Source of the DNA: Bacteroidota bacterium
GTDB taxonomy: Bacteria > Bacteroidota > Bacteroidia > Cytophagales > Cyclobacteriaceae
Assembly: GCA_023431285.1 (NCBI GenBank)
Contig: JAEYXN010000096.1
Span: forward strand, 1-8,814
Length of the DNA: 8,814 bases
Direction of reading: 5' to 3'
The notes under the pieces are model-generated. The model was not told the origin of the DNA. It ran no database searches and saw only the letters and a list, made by a program, of their open reading frames with translations. The position numbers and the translations under genes are program-made. Each line of letters starts with the position of its first letter. Position 1 is the first letter of the stretch. Positions 7,316 through 8,814 of the stretch are shown in pieces.

Positions 7316-7404
7316 CCGTCATCCCGCGCTAGCGACTCTACACTACGGAGTGCTGAATGCTCCTGAGCGGGACCCCGTCCCTGACTATCTAAGCTATGGA
7401 ACGC
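7316..7404. repeat. Intergenic repeat core, copy 2
   Basis: About 89 bases beginning CCGTCATCCCGCGCTAGCGA and ending AAGCTATGGAACGC. It is the most diverged of the longer cores internally (GAGTGCTGAATGCTCCTGAG where the others have GAGCGCAGACTG or GAGCACAGACTG and then TTCCTGGG). The full-length 103-base spacer follows. Confidence 0.85.
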
Positions 7405-7507
7405 GGAAGCATCATTTGAGAAAGCATAACTTGTTCCGTAATGAAAAGTCTTTTCTTCACCCTGCGCGACCTGCGCTCCTCGTCGCTGCCTCCTCTTCCC
7501 TTTATAT
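7405..7507. repeat. Spacer segment of the repeat unit, first copy
   Basis: A 103-base segment related to 7598-7700 along its whole length. Shared blocks include AGCATCATT, ACTTGTTCCGTAATGAA, CTTCACCCT, GCGACCTGCGCT and a CCCTTTATAT or CCCTTATAAT end. With the cores it shows that the repeating unit is about 193 bases, not just the 90-base core. Confidence 0.8.
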
Positions 7508-7597
7508 CCGTCATCCCGCGCTAACGATTTTACACTACGGAGCACAGACTGTTCCTGGGCGGGACCCCGTGCCTGACTATCTAAGCTATGGAAACGC
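7508..7597. repeat. Intergenic repeat core, copy 3
   Basis: About 90 bases. The first 69 differ from copy 4 by one base (CGGAGCACAG here, CGGAGCGCAG there), which points to recent duplication or to homogenisation between copies. It ends CTAAGCTATGGAAACGC. Confidence 0.85.
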
Positions 7598-7700
7598 GAA
7601 AGCATCATTGTAAAAGCAATTCACTTGTTCCGTAATGAAGAGTCTTTCTTCACCCTACGCGACCTGCGCTTCTCTCCGCGGCCTTCGCTCCCCTTATAAT
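7598..7700. repeat. Spacer segment of the repeat unit, second copy
   Basis: A second 103-base spacer, equal in length to 7405-7507 and alignable without large gaps. It differs mainly in the middle (GTAAAAGCAATTC) and in the GC-rich part (CTCTCCGCGGCCTTCG). It links copy 3 to copy 4. Confidence 0.8.
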
Positions 7701-7803
7701 CCGTCATCCCGCGCTAACGATTTTACACTACGGAGCGCAGACTGTTCCTGGGCGGGACCCCGTTCCTGGGCGGGACCCCGTTCCTGACCATATGAGCAAT
7801 AGG
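7701..7803. repeat. Intergenic repeat core, copy 4, with internal 18-bp duplication
   Basis: It starts CCGTCATCCCGCGCTAACGA and carries TTCCTGGGCGGGACCCCG twice in direct tandem (7745-7762 and 7763-7780). The end is degenerate (CCTGACCATATGAGCAATAG), and the spacer does not follow. It closes the array; DNA beyond it is visibly more AT-rich. Confidence 0.8.
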
Positions 7804-7895
7804 ATGCAGACGACTCATCATTTCAACAATCAATCCATGGCGCGGTTGGTTCGATGATCAAGAGCAAAACAGTTTACGGTTAAGATGTAGACGCA

Positions 7896-8118
7896 ATGCA
7901 TTGGATTGGAAAAGAGGTGAGTTGCGGGTATATTAACAGAAGTTGGACTACTTGAAGGTCGTGATGCAATTTATCTTGACACGATTGTCTTTAACGGAGA
8001 GACGACCGTGACGTTGACTGGAGAATTGAATTTAGAAAATGGCGAAAGAACCTTCGAGATGACATTTAGTGGACTAGTTTACTTTTTCGCAATAAGAGAT
8101 GGAATTATCGAAATGTGA
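7896..8118 (+). pseudogene. Probable frameshifted remnant of a small protein gene, family not recognised
   Basis: No continuous gene is present, but two overlapping frames read like one small protein. ATG at 7896 gives MHWIGKEVSCGYI and then runs to TGA at 7953-7955. One frame over, 7921-8115 is open without any ATG, GTG or TTG start near its beginning. It gives protein-like sequence: LTEVGLLEGRDAIYLDTIVF, then NGETTVTLTGELNLENGERT and FEMTFSGLVYFFAIRDGIIEM, ending at TGA 8116-8118. The alternating, strand-like pattern and lack of low complexity favour true coding origin. A single-base shift around 7918-7950 would join the pieces. A sequencing error could give the same picture. I cannot name the family or function. 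Confidence 0.4.
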
Positions 8119-8239
8119 AAGAAGAACAGGGACATCGACTTCTCCACATTATCGAGCCTTGACTTAGCTGGACGAATTTTTAGAAGGAGATAAGCAAAGC
8201 AGAAAAGCGAAATTGGGTCTTCGTTTAGGGAAAGAGTAA
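8119..8239 (+). pseudogene. Possible further coding remnant, heavily decayed
   Basis: The frame of the preceding remnant reads on past its stop as KKNRDIDFSTLSSLDLAG until about 8172. A second frame then gives LDEFLEGDKQSRKAKLGL and RLGKE before TAA at 8237-8239. Joined by a shift near 8168-8175 these would form a plausible hydrophilic C-terminal region, but the pieces are short and there is no start codon. It could be the tail of the same lost gene, of another gene, or chance. Low confidence. Confidence 0.2.
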
Positions 8240-8420
8240 TCACTAACAGCCAAGATCGTTTCCGGATTAGTTGATAAATGTATTATCTTTAAAATAGTTT
8301 CGGTTACTTTGAAGAAGGCGGTAAGTCGCGCAAGAAATTTCGTTAGTTCCATTTATAGGTCTCTTCATTCGGCAACCCCACATAGTAAGACGTTAGGTGT
8401 ATTAGAGTAGATCCAACGAG
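8240..8420. other. Intergenic AT-rich stretch with nothing convincing
   Basis: A 56-codon frame on the + strand (8240-8410) and a 62-codon frame on the - strand (8164-8352) overlap here. Neither has a good start, a ribosome site or a recognisable motif, and neither is called. No tRNA, terminator or clear promoter was seen upstream of the next gene. Confidence 0.5.
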
Positions 8421-8814
8421 TTGGGAAAAGAAAAACTTTCAATAGGGCTTTTAGGACTGAAAAGATTTTACATCGGCCTCTTCATTGGATTGTTGTTGGC
8501 AATACTGACCTATCTGTTCTTTTGTTACTTCAGGGAAATACTCAGGAAACAGACATTTGATTCAGACTTGTTAATTCCGACAGAAACAGAATTCCTTATC
8601 TACAATTTGTTCTTTGCTGGTGTCTCTGTGACATTTGGATTCGGTATGACAGTCTGGTTTTGGTTCCATGGATTATTCGCCAGTCAGAAACCAAGAAGAA
8701 GGATCAATTACATAAGTGCATACGCGATGTTCTGGAGTATGACTTTAATCTATCTTGTGTCAAAGTGTGGGTCAGTAATGACATGGCTCCTGTTTGATCT
8801 GGACGGGTATGATG
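8421..8814 (+). CDS. Multi-pass membrane protein, N-terminal part, cut by the window edge
   Basis: An open frame of 131 codons continues beyond the right edge. It encodes three likely membrane segments: residues about 16-37 (FYIGLFIGLLLAILTYLFF), 58-82 (NLFFAGVSVTFGFGMTVWFW) and 97-114 (YISAYAMFWSMTLIYLVS). Charge placement is consistent with an inner-membrane topology: KEK and KR lie before segment 1, and KPRRR (90-94) between segments 2 and 3 is on the predicted cytoplasmic side. Residues 124-131 read LFDLDGYD. The start is uncertain. TTG at 8421 is the first candidate after an in-frame TAG at 8403-8405, with only GAG immediately before it; CTG 8457 and TTG 8490 are later possibilities, and the first ATG (about 8644) would remove segment 1. 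The true start may have been lost, so this could also be part of a decayed gene. Family not recognised. Confidence 0.65.
   Translation, partial: MGKEKLSIGLLGLKRFYIGLFIGLLLAILTYLFFCYFREILRKQTFDSDLLIPTETEFLIYNLFFAGVSVTFGFGMTVWFWFHGLFASQKPRRRINYISAYAMFWSMTLIYLVSKCGSVMTWLLFDLDGYD

Noticed and set aside
7309..7613. Open frames on both strands within the repeat array (87 and 99 codons, with recurring PVPDYLSYG or RGPAQE and SLARDDG).
   Set aside because: They are simple translations of the repeat unit, with periodic sequence following the repeat period and no ribosome site. They are best seen as spurious genes.
7159..7803. CRISPR array considered for the regularly spaced repeats.
   Set aside because: Repeat cores are about 90 bases, spacers are homologous to each other rather than unique, and no cas gene is present.
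8164..8352. Minus-strand frame of 62 codons in the AT-rich gap.
   Set aside because: Starts without a ribosome site, overlaps remnants on the + strand and has no recognisable motif; length is within chance for such DNA.
8384..8400. GACGTTAGGTGT resembles the GTTRRRY core of an integron attC site.
   Set aside because: No matching RYYYAAC partner with the required inverted arms within about 60-140 bases, and no cassette structure.
8355..8489. Imperfect 18-base direct repeat (ATAGGTCTCTTCATTCGG at 8355 and ATCGGCCTCTTCATTGGA at 8472; 14 of 18 match).
   Set aside because: Short, mismatched and without flanking similarity; chance is a sufficient explanation.

Overview
The window looks like a chromosomal segment of a Bacteroidota bacterium, probably in or near the order Cytophagales. 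The reasons are: signal peptides ending in YAQ, A-rich and Shine-Dalgarno-poor leaders, promoter-like TAnnTTTG boxes, an 872-residue GyrA with an acidic tail followed by a secreted TPR protein, and an outer-membrane barrel-like protein with a charged tail. Family assignments rest on remembered motifs; no database search was possible.

Bases 1-2002 hold two tightly spaced genes for exported lipoproteins: an LpoB-like protein and a COG3014-type TPR lipoprotein. They probably form an operon, possibly the end of a longer one that starts upstream of the window. In other phyla these families are associated with regulation of peptidoglycan synthesis at the outer membrane. A promoter-like site then precedes a gene for a probable outer-membrane beta-barrel protein (2091-3107) with a basic, His/Cys-containing C-terminal tail.

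Bases 3254-7089 hold gyrA and, 35 bases downstream, a gene for a secreted TPR-repeat protein; the pair ends at a strong intrinsic terminator (7111-7141). The gyrA leader is structured: a perfect 9-bp dyad touches a -7-like box, and a GGCCTT/AAGGCC hairpin lies where the transcript would begin.

Bases 7142-8420 have no intact gene. They start with a tandem array of one truncated and four longer copies of a GC-rich intergenic repeat (about 90-bp core, about 193-bp full period). More AT-rich DNA follows with what look like frameshifted coding remnants. From about 8421 a multi-pass membrane protein gene, not recognised, runs off the right edge.

All genes are on the + strand. The window reads mostly as conserved envelope and housekeeping genes next to a decaying accessory stretch. 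I do not see a defence, toxin, secretion or mobile system. The features most worth a second look are the gyrA control region, Ala at the GyrA quinolone-contact position, the repeat array and the decayed region.
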